Below are positions 42,579 to 51,656 of a stretch of DNA of 64,000 bases, one piece after another. The stretch comes from Streptomyces griseus (GTDB taxonomy: Bacteria; Bdellovibrionota; Bdellovibrionia; Bdellovibrionales; Bdellovibrionaceae), in contig CALQIT020000002.1 of assembly GCA_943330705.2 (NCBI GenBank), positions 48,341 to 112,340 on the forward strand. Direction: 5' to 3'. Position 1 is the first letter of the stretch, and each line of letters starts with the position of its first letter. The notes below the pieces were generated by a model. That model did no database searches. It was not told the DNA's origin and worked only from the letters and a program-made list of their open reading frames with translations. The translations under genes were made by a program, and so were the position numbers.

Positions 42579-44654
42579 TTAAGCCACGAGATCTAGACCT
42601 GAACCTTTTCCAGACCCAGAGGAACGTCGAGCTGACGTCGCCACTGGAGCTGGCTGCAACGGGTCCAGTTGTCGTCCCGAACCATATGCCTTCATCGCTG
42701 GAGTTTCATAAAAGAAATCATTCCTTCGATTCAGGTTTTCGTCACGAAACTGCCCCAAAAACTGCCGCGCTTGTTCTCGGTTTAAATCACTTCGCATATC
42801 CATTTGAGTCTTGCCCTGCTGAATCTCAGAACTATCGATCTTGATCGTCGAAAGTTCCATTTTATGAGCACTCAAGCTGTTTTTAAGTTCTGAAATCGAA
42901 CTTTCAAGCAACTTTTTGGTCTCATTGTTTTCAGCGGACATTTGCAAACTCACTTTGCCATCCATGACAGCAATCTTTAAGTGAACTTGGCCCATGCCCT
43001 CTGGGCTCATTTGAATACTGGCCTCACCACCACCTTTTTTAATTAGATACTGAGCACCGTTGATCAGCTGCTGCGTATTTGCCCGGTCAGAATCCATTCC
43101 TGCTGCATGAGCTGCCGCAGAACCGGCCCCTGTCGCCAATGTCGCAGTTGAAAGTGCCTCCTTGAACTGGGTCGGCTGATGCCGGCCCATCTCAGTTAAG
43201 GCCGTCTGATCTGGCTTTAACGAAGAACCCTTTTCTGCAAAAGAATTTTCTTCTTTACCGCCTGCGGACTTACCAAACCCTTCAGATTTTACAGCACTAG
43301 CTTGCAGAGCACCATTTTGCGGGAAGAAGTCCTTACCAAACTTCATCTCCTGCAAAGCGTTTTCCGCCTGCAAGGCCTTCACATTCTGTGGGTCCTTGGG
43401 CAATGAGTCCGTCAGTGCTTTTGCTGCTGCTCCCAATGTTGCCAATGAAACAGCCAAATCCTGCAGCGTTCCCTGATTCTCGTTCTTCACGTTAGCTTTT
43501 GCTTCACCTTTGTTTGCCGTTTCCGGGACCAAAGGTTTCCCACCGATTGGGGAAGCAAACGCTTGTGGATCGAGCTCGGGCTTGCTTTGGAACATCATAT
43601 CTGGATTCAAACCAGGTTTCATCGCTGGCTTCAGCCCAGGCTGCAACTCTGGATTGATCTCTGGATTGATCTCTGGATTGATCTCTGGATTGATCTCTGG
43701 ATTGATCTCTGGATTGATCTCTGGATTGATCTCTGGATTGATCTCCGGATTAATCTTTGGGTCCATTTCTGGCGGAAGCTCGAATCCTGACTCGCTATCT
43801 GCAATTCCTAGATTGGCTAGAACAGATGAGCGGGTTGCAGGATTTAAAGCCATCTCTGAGCCCTGAATTTTATTTGCTCCAGTGGACTTCAGATCGCTCA
43901 AAAAGAACTTTTGATTCATTTTATCCAGAGAACTATTTAATAGCTCACGCCGCGCTTTCATCGCAACGGGTTGTTGGTTCAGCGCCTGCGATTGCAGCGG
44001 CGGAGAAAATGACTTCTCTGCGGCCGTTGCTATGCCTAGCCGACGATCCGGTTGATTCATTTGTGCCAGAAGTGACATATACATCAACATGGCCTGCTCC
44101 TGATCTTCAGGATTCAGATCCAATTGGGATATCACTTGGGTTGCAGTATCTTCAGGATTTTTAAGCAGATCTTCCGGAGGAAGGGTGGCCATTGCCTCTA
44201 CGATTCGCGTAGGAGGGATACCGAATTCACTCTCCATCGAGTCCATGAACTTTAGCATCGCCGTTTCCTTCGAAGAAACCTCTTTGCCCTTTGTTATCAC
44301 CGGCTTAAGGTTTTCCGACTGATCTTTCTTTTCTGTCCTAGGATCACTTACACCGTCAAGTGTCTCTTCTGGTCTTCGCTCCTGTGTCTTTGGGCCCATC
44401 CTTGGCGCCGACACTCCCGATTTGTCGACTCGCTGGTCACTTGAAGCATTCTTCATCGTGTTGGCTTCGTCGGCGCGGTACCTTTGGTTGGGTCGGTCTT
44501 GGGGCCCCGACTTGCTCTTCAGTGCGTCGCTAAAACTTTTCACTTTGCTTCCTGTGATCCCGAGTCCATCCAAAGAAGTTTTTTCTTTAACTTCTTTAGC
44601 TCCCAAATCCGGTGTCCGTGAGGACGGTCCCAGATTGGCGAGACCTGTGATCAA
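42579..44654 (-). CDS. fliK: Flagellar hook-length control protein FliK
   Basis: 691 residues. Measures hook length and switches export specificity. The start is TTG 44654, supported by GGGGGG nine bases upstream. The conserved C-terminal domain (EASIQMSPEGMGQVHLKIAVMDGKVSLQMSAE, then SSISELKNSLSAHKMELSTIKID) is clear. The long N-terminal ruler region is low-complexity, Gln/Pro/Asn-rich, and contains nine NPEI units followed by decayed ones (LQPG, LKPA, MKPG, LNPD). Copy changes in that array would alter ruler length. Confidence 0.92.
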   Translation of the reverse strand: MITGLANLGPSSRTPDLGAKEVKEKTSLDGLGITGSKVKSFSDALKSKSGPQDRPNQRYRADEANTMKNASSDQRVDKSGVSAPRMGPKTQERRPEETLDGVSDPRTEKKDQSENLKPVITKGKEVSSKETAMLKFMDSMESEFGIPPTRIVEAMATLPPEDLLKNPEDTATQVISQLDLNPEDQEQAMLMYMSLLAQMNQPDRRLGIATAAEKSFSPPLQSQALNQQPVAMKARRELLNSSLDKMNQKFFLSDLKSTGANKIQGSEMALNPATRSSVLANLGIADSESGFELPPEMDPKINPEINPEINPEINPEINPEINPEINPEINPEINPELQPGLKPAMKPGLNPDMMFQSKPELDPQAFASPIGGKPLVPETANKGEAKANVKNENQGTLQDLAVSLATLGAAAKALTDSLPKDPQNVKALQAENALQEMKFGKDFFPQNGALQASAVKSEGFGKSAGGKEENSFAEKGSSLKPDQTALTEMGRHQPTQFKEALSTATLATGAGSAAAHAAGMDSDRANTQQLINGAQYLIKKGGGEASIQMSPEGMGQVHLKIAVMDGKVSLQMSAENNETKKLLESSISELKNSLSAHKMELSTIKIDSSEIQQGKTQMDMRSDLNREQARQFLGQFRDENLNRRNDFFYETPAMKAYGSGRQLDPLQPAPVATSARRSSGSGKGSGLDLVA
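43648..43755 (-). repeat. Nine tandem 12-bp repeats in the fliK ruler
   Basis: Nine 12-bp units (plus strand TCTGGATTGATC), each reading INPE on the coding strand. Eight are identical and the last differs at two bases. The near identity points to recent expansion by slippage. The unit keeps the reading frame at any copy number. Confidence 0.95.
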
Positions 44655-44684
44655 AATTTGTTTCCCCCCTTTTCTAAGTTAGTG

Positions 44685-45500
44685 TTACTTCTTTTTATAT
44701 CCTGCGTACTTTTCAGAGAACAGCTGTGCCCTCTCTGGCTTCATTAAATTCATAACTTCTGCAGCATTCTTTTTTTTCATCCGCCCCAAAATTGCAACGG
44801 CTAGGTCTTCGTCCATTGTTTCGAATATTTTAGCAGCTTGCTGGGCCTTCATATTTGAATACATTTGCACTAGTGTTTCAATTTTCTGATCATCGACCTT
44901 AACTTTTTCATCTAAGATACTGGCAATGCTACGCCGAGTGCCCTCAAGTTCAGTCATCTTCTTTTCCAGCTCAGTTTTTTGTGTTTGCAGCTCGCCTTCG
45001 GCTCGATTGAGCTCTTCTTCGCGGGCATCAAGCTCTCTTTTTTTCTCGTTCAACTTTGAGAAGTGATTAATTTGCTCTGGACTGTATTCTTTCGTTTTAT
45101 CTCCGGCTGCGGCCTCTTCGACCTGCGGCGCTTTTGCATCTGCCTTTTTTTCATGTTCGGCTTTGCTTGCCTCTGGCTTTTTGTCCTCAGCATTTACCGG
45201 GCCTAATAATGAAATTTCCACACGCTTAAAAAGACCTTCAATTTGATCTAAGTACATCAACCCAGCACCAGCCAATCCAAGACCCAAAAAAGAACTTAGA
45301 ATAACTTGCCAAGGGGTTTTTCGAATTCTTCGCTGCGGCTTTGGGCGCTCTTTTCGATTGCGCAATTCATTAACCAGCTCTTTAGTGTTTTTACTATTTT
45401 TCAAACTCAATTTTTCTAAATCAATTTTAGGCAAAGGCTTCTTTCCCTCGAAAGCATTTTTTTGCGCTTGCTTGAAGAACTGATCGTAGCCACTCTTCAT
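44685..45500 (-). CDS. MotE-like flagellar protein with MgtE-N-type domain
   Basis: 271 residues. A basic N-terminal cytoplasmic part leads into one membrane helix (WQVILSSFLGLGLAGAGLMYL), then an Ala/Lys/Glu linker, a coiled coil (about residues 150-205, KKRELDAREEELNRAEGEL and on), and a C-terminal helical domain of MgtE_N type (KIFETMDEDLAVAILGRMKKKNAAEVMNLMKPERA). This matches MotE-like proteins, which act as chaperones of MotC or stabilise the stator in other bacteria. It lies between fliJ and fliK and overlaps fliJ by four bases. Confidence 0.8.
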   Translation of the reverse strand: MKSGYDQFFKQAQKNAFEGKKPLPKIDLEKLSLKNSKNTKELVNELRNRKERPKPQRRIRKTPWQVILSSFLGLGLAGAGLMYLDQIEGLFKRVEISLLGPVNAEDKKPEASKAEHEKKADAKAPQVEEAAAGDKTKEYSPEQINHFSKLNEKKRELDAREEELNRAEGELQTQKTELEKKMTELEGTRRSIASILDEKVKVDDQKIETLVQMYSNMKAQQAAKIFETMDEDLAVAILGRMKKKNAAEVMNLMKPERAQLFSEKYAGYKKK

Positions 45501-45946
45501 TCGTCATCCTTCGTTTTGTATCGCATTATGCTTAAGTCATCCTGATTTTTCTGCTCGCGTTTTTTGACTTCTACCTTAAACTCAAGCTCTTTCCGATCAC
45601 GTAACCCTTCCATTATTTTACGATCAGTTGCCCTCTGACGCAAAATTTCCCTGAATTCCTCGACTATTCTTTGCTGTTCTTCGATGCGTTTATTCTGGTC
45701 TACTATCCTCAAGTCTTGGCCTAATAAAAACTCATGGACTTGGGTCAAGATATGGGCCGGAGATCCGCCCTGGACTTGCGTTTGGTAAGCCCCTTGCCGG
45801 GCTTGACGTTTACTGTCGATCATTGTTTCCAAAGTTGTCCGTTCGAAATTCAATTTGGCAACCGCCACTTGGAATTCTCGCTGGGCGACGTCTTCTAATG
45901 TTTTTCTGTGCTGCATGACTTTCAGAAGTGGAAATCGAAATTTCAC
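45497..45946 (-). CDS. fliJ: Flagellar export protein FliJ
   Basis: 149 residues, the usual size, from GTG 45946 with GAGG six bases upstream; this gives MKFRFPLLKVMQHRKTLE, the canonical FliJ start, so the TTG at 45958 is less likely. Nearly the whole chain is a coiled coil rich in Arg, Glu and Gln. FliJ is the central stalk of the FliH-FliI export ATPase and helps deliver chaperone-bound substrates. It follows fliI directly and overlaps the MotE-like gene. Confidence 0.92.
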   Translation of the reverse strand: MKFRFPLLKVMQHRKTLEDVAQREFQVAVAKLNFERTTLETMIDSKRQARQGAYQTQVQGGSPAHILTQVHEFLLGQDLRIVDQNKRIEEQQRIVEEFREILRQRATDRKIMEGLRDRKELEFKVEVKKREQKNQDDLSIMRYKTKDDE

Positions 45947-45958
45947 AATGAACCTCAA

Positions 45959-47287
45959 CTAGGTGTTTTCTAGAACTCCCTGTAACTGACGAAGGGATAA
46001 ATTAAAATCCGTAGCTTCATCGACCCTTTGCCTTAAATAGTCCGTAATACCATCGATAAGTTTTACCGATCTATCAATCTTCGGATTGGAGCCAGGCTTG
46101 TAAGCTCCGATATTTATAAGATCCTCGGCCTCTTTGTAAACGGCCATGTTCTCACGTAATTTTTGCGCAAGCCTGACATGTTCGGGGGTCACTACCGCAC
46201 GCATCACTCGACTGGTACTTTGTAAAATATCGATCGCCGGAAAATGTCCTTTTTGCGCCAAAGAACGACTTAAGACAATATGACCGTCCACAATGGAACG
46301 CACGGCATCTCCAATGGGGTCGTCCATGTCATCACCCTCGACCAGGACTGTGTAAAGACCAGTTATACTACCTTCATTTTCAAACGAACCAGCACGCTCC
46401 AAAAGTTTCGGCAAAACCGAAAATACACTTGGAGTATAGCCTTTTGATGCTGGGGGCTCGCCGGCCGACAAACCAATTTCCCTTTGTGCCATGGAAAATC
46501 GAGTCACAGAATCCATCATCAAAAGAACATTCTTTCCAAGCGAAGAAAAGTACTCAGCAATAGCCGTTGCCACAAAAGCGCCACGCATTCGAATTAGCGA
46601 ACTTTGATCGCTGGTCACGCAAACGACCACGCTACGTTTCATTCCCTCTGGACCCAGATCGTTTTCTATAAACTCGCGAACTTCTCTGCCTCGCTCGCCG
46701 ATCAAGGCAATCACATTTACATCCGCTTTCGTATTTCGCGCCATCATGCCCAGTAGAACTGACTTACCAACACCAGAGCCCGCCATAATTCCAACTCGCT
46801 GCCCACGTCCAATCGTCAATGCACCATTCAATGCGCGCACTCCTAAATCCAGCGGCTCGCGAATCGGTTTTCGTTTCAATGGATTACGAACTTCAGAGTA
46901 AAGACCGACTTCACAGATACCCTCTACGGGCGGACCATCATCGATCGTGTTGCCAAGGCCATCGACAACTCGACCAAGTAGATCGTCACCGACACGAACT
47001 GTTGCAACTTGCTTTGCCAATGTAATTTTAGCACCAAGACCAACTCCGCGCATTTCTCCAAGGGCCATCATCAATACAGTTTTTCCTTTGAAGCCAATGA
47101 CCTCTGCTAAAAATGACTTTTCAATATCCTGGGGCTTAATAGCGCAGATACTACCCAAGCTCGCACCAGGCAAAAAACCTTTGATTAGCATTCCGGTGAC
47201 TTCAGTAACTTTTCCACTGTCTTTGGTTAAGTGCGCCAGACCGACAATATCCTTATATTTTTGCCATTCTACGGCGTAAAGACTCAC
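45959..47287 (-). CDS. fliI: Flagellar export ATPase FliI
   Basis: 442 residues; hexameric ATPase of the flagellar type III export apparatus. Walker A AGSGVGKS, Walker B VLLMMDSVTRF and the type III ATPase signature PPASKGYTPSVFSVLPKLLERAG are intact. The catalytic Glu lies in LIGERGREV. The start is GTG 47287, overlapping the fliH stop by four bases (GTGA). Confidence 0.97.
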   Translation of the reverse strand: MSLYAVEWQKYKDIVGLAHLTKDSGKVTEVTGMLIKGFLPGASLGSICAIKPQDIEKSFLAEVIGFKGKTVLMMALGEMRGVGLGAKITLAKQVATVRVGDDLLGRVVDGLGNTIDDGPPVEGICEVGLYSEVRNPLKRKPIREPLDLGVRALNGALTIGRGQRVGIMAGSGVGKSVLLGMMARNTKADVNVIALIGERGREVREFIENDLGPEGMKRSVVVCVTSDQSSLIRMRGAFVATAIAEYFSSLGKNVLLMMDSVTRFSMAQREIGLSAGEPPASKGYTPSVFSVLPKLLERAGSFENEGSITGLYTVLVEGDDMDDPIGDAVRSIVDGHIVLSRSLAQKGHFPAIDILQSTSRVMRAVVTPEHVRLAQKLRENMAVYKEAEDLINIGAYKPGSNPKIDRSVKLIDGITDYLRQRVDEATDFNLSLRQLQGVLENT

Positions 47288-48063
47288 GCGGCCCCAATTC
47301 GATCTTTAACCCGATGTAGGGACTCGGCAATTGATTCCCAAAGTTTACTAACCCGCTGTTCAAAAGTAGCATCGATTTGGCCGTAATTGGTCTCGACAAT
47401 ACAGCCGCCTTCAGAAATGCCTTCAACCCCTTCAATTCGAACTTTCTTTAAGAACTCAAACTCCCGGCCTGTTTGCTTTTTAAGGTCTTCCAAAAAAGCA
47501 GTTTGCCTAGGGCAAACTTGAACGATAATATTTTCGTCAGCCTGAGCAAGCTCGATCGCCTTTCTCATCACGTCCACAACGGCAGCCTCATTGGCTTGGA
47601 TTTCGGCGTGAGCAAGACGGCTGGCAAGTTGAAACGCCAGCTGCACCAGGTGCGCTTCATTGTGATGTAGAAGATCCTTCTTCAAATTTTTTAAGGTCGT
47701 GATTAAAACTTCTAGTTTTTCAAGCCGTTCGTCAATCTGCCCTGCCGTCTTCTGAAAGGCTTCCTTCCGACCATCATCTAAGCCAAGCTGATAGGCTTCC
47801 TGATAGGCGGATTCTTGAACTTCTTTAAGGCGCTCAAGAACTTGTCCTTCAACCTCTTGTTCCGTCGAGCGAGCTTCAAGATCACTGACTCCAGTTTGGA
47901 TCCGGATGGAATCACTCATGCGAAAATCATTGGTTTTCCGCGTCTTCTCGTCTAAATAGTGCAGCGCTTGTGCTGGAGTCCCAAGCTCAAACTTCGGCGG
48001 AACGAATTCCAGAGTCGATAGTCTAGCATTCTCTCCTTTAAGAACAGGGTTAGACAAGCGCAT
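47284..48063 (-). CDS. fliH: Flagellar assembly protein FliH
   Basis: 259 residues from ATG 48063, chosen because GGAGG lies eight bases upstream; the TTG at 48084 is less likely. FliH binds FliI and regulates its activity. The middle is a helical stalk (VEGQVLERLKEVQESAYQEAYQLGLDDGRKEAF) with a helix of small-residue spacing, and the C-terminal domain has the family pattern VQLAFQLASRLAHAEI and GGCIVETNYGQIDA. It overlaps the fliG end by 14 bases. Confidence 0.92.
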   Translation of the reverse strand: MRLSNPVLKGENARLSTLEFVPPKFELGTPAQALHYLDEKTRKTNDFRMSDSIRIQTGVSDLEARSTEQEVEGQVLERLKEVQESAYQEAYQLGLDDGRKEAFQKTAGQIDERLEKLEVLITTLKNLKKDLLHHNEAHLVQLAFQLASRLAHAEIQANEAAVVDVMRKAIELAQADENIIVQVCPRQTAFLEDLKKQTGREFEFLKKVRIEGVEGISEGGCIVETNYGQIDATFEQRVSKLWESIAESLHRVKDRIGAA

Positions 48064-49087
48064 CCTCTGAACCTCCGCGTGCAATCAAGATTTTTCCTTC
48101 GGCTTCTAGGCGGCGTGCCGCATTGACAATTTCTTGTTGCGCACCTTCGACGTCTGACAAGCGCGATGGTCCCATATTTGATAGATCTTCCCGCAGCATT
48201 TCTGCAGCTCGGGCAGAAATATTTTTGAAAACTTTGTTTTTGACTTCTTCGTTGGATGTTTTGAGGGCCAACAAAAGCTTATCGTTGGGAACTTCTTTAA
48301 GAAGAACTTGGATACCACGATCGTCGATTTTAGCAATGTCATCAAAGACAAACATAAGTTTTCGAATTTCTTCAGCCAAAAGAGGGTCTTTCTCTTCCAG
48401 TCGGGACATGATTGAAGTCTCGGTATTCTTATCCATGACGTTGAGCATTTCCGCAACTGGCTGCACACCACCCAGCGCTGCCTGTTCAACGTGGCTCATG
48501 GTCGATAACTCGCGCTTCAGAACTTGATCAATTTCAGCGATCAACTCTGGCGCCACATGTTCTAAATTTGCCATCCGCAAAACGACTTCGGCCTGCAAGG
48601 CATCAGGCAGACGTTTTAGAACTTCGCCTTTTTTCTCAGGCTCAAGATGGGCCAAGATAACCGCAACCGTTTGTGGATGTTCATTTACTAAAAAGGTTGA
48701 TAGAGATTTGGCGTCAACCATTTCCAAAGATTCAAGAGCTCTGCCTGTGCCGCTTCCTTGATTAACTCCGCCTAAAATCGCTCGCGCTCGTTCTTCACCT
48801 AGGGCTTCAATGACGGCATCTTTACTTGAAGATCGTTCTGAAAATATGTAGTCTTCGGTTTCACTAAGCAACTCATAGTATTCTTCCAAAACTTTCTTTG
48901 CCACATTCACCGGCACGACACGGTATTTTTGCATGACGTTTAATAATTTCCTGACGTCACCATCATCTAATCCCTTCAAAAGAACGCTTAAAGAATCTTT
49001 TCCAAGATAATTAACAAGAATGGCTGCCTTTTCAAACCCCCGCAAAGCAAGGTAATCCAAATTTTCGGGTTTCGCTAATTTTGCCAT
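48050..49087 (-). CDS. fliG: Flagellar motor switch protein FliG
   Basis: 345 residues, standard. Part of the C-ring; transmits stator force. The N-domain (AAILVNYLGKDSLSVLLKGLDDGDVRKLL) binds FliF. The middle domain has EHPQTVAVILAHLEPEKK and LPDALQAEVVLRMANLE. The C-terminal torque helix has charged residues (LLKEVPNDKLLLALKTSNEEVKNKVFKNISARAAEML). The ribosome site GGAAGG lies ahead of ATG 49087. The gene starts three bases after fliF. Confidence 0.96.
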   Translation of the reverse strand: MAKLAKPENLDYLALRGFEKAAILVNYLGKDSLSVLLKGLDDGDVRKLLNVMQKYRVVPVNVAKKVLEEYYELLSETEDYIFSERSSSKDAVIEALGEERARAILGGVNQGSGTGRALESLEMVDAKSLSTFLVNEHPQTVAVILAHLEPEKKGEVLKRLPDALQAEVVLRMANLEHVAPELIAEIDQVLKRELSTMSHVEQAALGGVQPVAEMLNVMDKNTETSIMSRLEEKDPLLAEEIRKLMFVFDDIAKIDDRGIQVLLKEVPNDKLLLALKTSNEEVKNKVFKNISARAAEMLREDLSNMGPSRLSDVEGAQQEIVNAARRLEAEGKILIARGGSEDALV

Positions 49088-49090
49088 TAT

Positions 49091-50740
49091 TTAACCATCC
49101 TTCCTGATTAACCACATACCAAAGGCGTTTTGTGCCTTTTCATTGTCGTCATCCAACAGGGTCATTATTCGATCCTTTAATAGTTCAGCTTCGGCTTTTT
49201 CGGGGTCGATCGATTCTTCAAGAACCGGCAGCGCCGAGCTCATGCCTGGCAACGTATTATCGATGGATTGAAGTTCTTCTAACTCTTCGATAGTTCGTGG
49301 AAGCATATCTTCAACGGCCTCCTGAAAACTATCGGTGATCCATTGCATGAAAGGTCGAACCACAATAAAGAAAAACAAAGCCAAACTAAATCCTAAAAGA
49401 GCCCATTTAAACAAAGCATGAACTAATTTCTTGCGCTCTAAAGAAGTCAATATTCGATCGGCCTCTCCGAAATCTTCTGCGATAAACTGGATATTTTCTA
49501 TTTTGACCGAATCCCCACGAGCGGCATTGAAGCCAATTGCACTTTTGACTAAGCTTTCGTATTTCTGCAGTTCTTCGGCGGGTCTTGGGACCCACTTCGT
49601 ATCAGAGGTCCCATCTTCCTTTGTCGTTGTCTGCATCAGTCCATCCACCAGAACTGCGACACTGATGCGCTCTAAGTTTCCGGCAGCCTCTCTGATATTT
49701 TTGACTGTTTTTGGCACTTCATAGTTGGTTGTCTTAAGTTCCTTCTTTACGTCTTGCTTGAAGCCAACTTGGCCAGCGTCTTCGGCTCCTGGCAAATTGG
49801 ATCTGGAGCCGGGTACTCCAGCTGGGTTCGTCCTTGAGCCGTCTAAGGTTTCCTCTTCTGTGGTTTGCGCACGAACGGCCGTCTTTTCGGGGTCGACACT
49901 TTCCTCAACCGCCTGAGTCACCTTGTTGTTCAAAGTTGCGTCCACTCGAGCAATGATTTTGCCCTGGCCCACAACCTTTGCTAGAATAGATTCGATCCGC
50001 TCTTCCACATCGCGCTCAACTTTTGACTTAATTTCTAGTATTTCATTTGAACCGCCAGTCAGGGCATCGGATCCGCGGCTTAGCATTTTTCCACGGTCGT
50101 CGACAACGGTAACCTTTTCGGGAGTCATAGCCTCAACCGCGCTGGAAACCAAATATTGAATACCGCGAATTTGATCGCCAGTGAGAACTTTACCCGATTG
50201 CAACTCCAAAACAACCGACGCCGTCGGCGGATTGCTGTCTTCTAAAAAATTCTTCTTTACGGGAATCGCCAATATGACCTTTGACTGCTTTACCGCAGTC
50301 AAAGTATTAATTGAACGCATGAGCTCGCCCTGAATGGCTCGCTGGTAATTTATTCGCTGCTGATAGTTATTACTGCTAAAGTCTTGCTTATCAAAAATCT
50401 CTAATCCGACATTTCCAAGGCGGGTCGAACCAAGCTCGGTCATCAATGTCATCTGTGTCGAATGCAGCAAGTCTTTAGGTATGGATATTGTTTTACCTTC
50501 ATCACGCAGTTGAAACGGAATGCTCTTATGATTTAGTTTTTCAATAATGGTGGTAATTTGATCGTTAGGTATATTTGTCAAAAGCGGCGCATAGTCTTTT
50601 CCACTTAGCATAAAAACAATTATCCCAAATGTAACCACGGCAACTACCGAAGCTGCAATGACCGACATTCGCTTGGTCGGACCCAGTCCCTTAAAGAACT
50701 CGCGGAACTGGACGATGAGATTTCCAAAGATCTTATTCAA
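49091..50740 (-). CDS. fliF: Flagellar MS-ring protein FliF
   Basis: 549 residues; forms the membrane ring around the export gate. Two helices bound a periplasmic region: MSVIAASVVAVVTFGIIVFML near residue 23 and LFKWALLGFSLALFFFIVV near 445. The ring-building motifs YAPLLTNIP and NYQQRINYQRAIQGELMRSINTL are typical. The C-terminal tail, binding FliG, ends ENEKAQNAFGMWLIRKDG. The start is TTG 50740 with a strong GGAGGGG five bases upstream. Confidence 0.96.
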   Translation of the reverse strand: MNKIFGNLIVQFREFFKGLGPTKRMSVIAASVVAVVTFGIIVFMLSGKDYAPLLTNIPNDQITTIIEKLNHKSIPFQLRDEGKTISIPKDLLHSTQMTLMTELGSTRLGNVGLEIFDKQDFSSNNYQQRINYQRAIQGELMRSINTLTAVKQSKVILAIPVKKNFLEDSNPPTASVVLELQSGKVLTGDQIRGIQYLVSSAVEAMTPEKVTVVDDRGKMLSRGSDALTGGSNEILEIKSKVERDVEERIESILAKVVGQGKIIARVDATLNNKVTQAVEESVDPEKTAVRAQTTEEETLDGSRTNPAGVPGSRSNLPGAEDAGQVGFKQDVKKELKTTNYEVPKTVKNIREAAGNLERISVAVLVDGLMQTTTKEDGTSDTKWVPRPAEELQKYESLVKSAIGFNAARGDSVKIENIQFIAEDFGEADRILTSLERKKLVHALFKWALLGFSLALFFFIVVRPFMQWITDSFQEAVEDMLPRTIEELEELQSIDNTLPGMSSALPVLEESIDPEKAEAELLKDRIMTLLDDDNEKAQNAFGMWLIRKDG

Positions 50741-50759
50741 CTGACCCCTCCATTGAAAA

Positions 50760-51134
50760 CTAAACCTGCATCTTCATTACGTCTTGATACGCATCAATAA
50801 TCTTGTTTCTAACCTGAACCATTAACTTCAGCGCAATGTCGGACTTTTCTGCAGCGATCATTACATCAGCTACGTTGTCTGTCCGACCGGTTGCTAAATT
50901 TTGCATAGCTGCGTCCGATGTCTTCTGAAGTTCATTAACATTGCCAATTGCGGTCTTTAATGTATCCGCAAAACTTGACTGGGTTTCGCCAAGGGACCCC
51001 GGTACTCCGCCAGCTCCAATGCCAGAGGCACTACTAGAGCCAATACCAAGAGTTGATGTTTTGGAATCACCGACACCTGGAAACTTTCCTGTTTCCAAAA
51101 ATCTGTTGGCATTGGATATTGTAAATCCGTCCAT
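50760..51134 (-). CDS. fliE: Flagellar hook-basal body protein FliE
   Basis: 124 residues, the usual size. Links the MS-ring to the proximal rod. Family features: SFADTLKTAIGNVNELQKTSDAAMQNLATG and ADVMIAAEKSDIALKLMVQVRNKIIDAYQDVMKMQV at the C-terminus. The N-terminal 45 residues are Gly/Ser-rich. It lies 19 bases ahead of fliF in the operon. Confidence 0.95.
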   Translation of the reverse strand: MDGFTISNANRFLETGKFPGVGDSKTSTLGIGSSSASGIGAGGVPGSLGETQSSFADTLKTAIGNVNELQKTSDAAMQNLATGRTDNVADVMIAAEKSDIALKLMVQVRNKIIDAYQDVMKMQV

Positions 51135-51202
51135 CCTTAACTCCGTCCTTATTACTTAATATTACTAAAAAAATTCAAAATTATCTGCTTCAAAATGAGA
51201 AC

Positions 51203-51646
51203 TTACCGACCTATCTCTAGGGACTTCATAACCATATCTTTCGAGTTCTGCAAAGCCGTCACATTGGCCTCGTAGCCACGAGTTGCCTGTATCATGTTGG
51301 TCATTTCTTCCATCAAATTAATATTTGGGTAGGCCACGTAGCCTTCGTCATTTGCATCAGGATGTTCTGGTTCGTACTTCATGATTGGTGCACGGCGGTC
51401 GGAAATAACATCAGTGACCTGGACCCTTTGCATATCTGCCCGCGGAGAATTTACAGAAAGAATATCACCAAAATTCTGGACTTCGGGCATAGCTTCAAAA
51501 ATGACATCCTTCCGCCGGTAGGCACCACCTTCGGCAGAGCGGGTCGTATTGATATTCGCAATGTTACTTGAAATTGTATTCATACGCATTCGTTGCGCCG
51601 TCATACCGCTAGAGCTTATTCTAAATCCAGTCATAAAATCTGCCAA
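51203..51646 (-). CDS. flgC: Flagellar basal-body rod protein FlgC
   Basis: 147 residues. Proximal rod protein. The N-terminal rod signature FRISSSGMTAQRMRMNTISSNIANINTT and the C-terminal NLMEEMTNMIQATRGYEANVTALQNSKDMVMKSLEIGR are textbook. The start is TTG 51646, with GGAGG six bases upstream; the ATG four codons later lies too far from that site. Confidence 0.96.
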   Translation of the reverse strand: MADFMTGFRISSSGMTAQRMRMNTISSNIANINTTRSAEGGAYRRKDVIFEAMPEVQNFGDILSVNSPRADMQRVQVTDVISDRRAPIMKYEPEHPDANDEGYVAYPNINLMEEMTNMIQATRGYEANVTALQNSKDMVMKSLEIGR

Positions 51647-51656
51647 AATTTACCTC

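Noticed and set aside
43510..43866. Plus-strand frames rich in SGLI or DLWI repeats opposite fliK
   Set aside because: They are antisense shadows of the 12-bp array in fliK; the minus-strand frame has the family domain.
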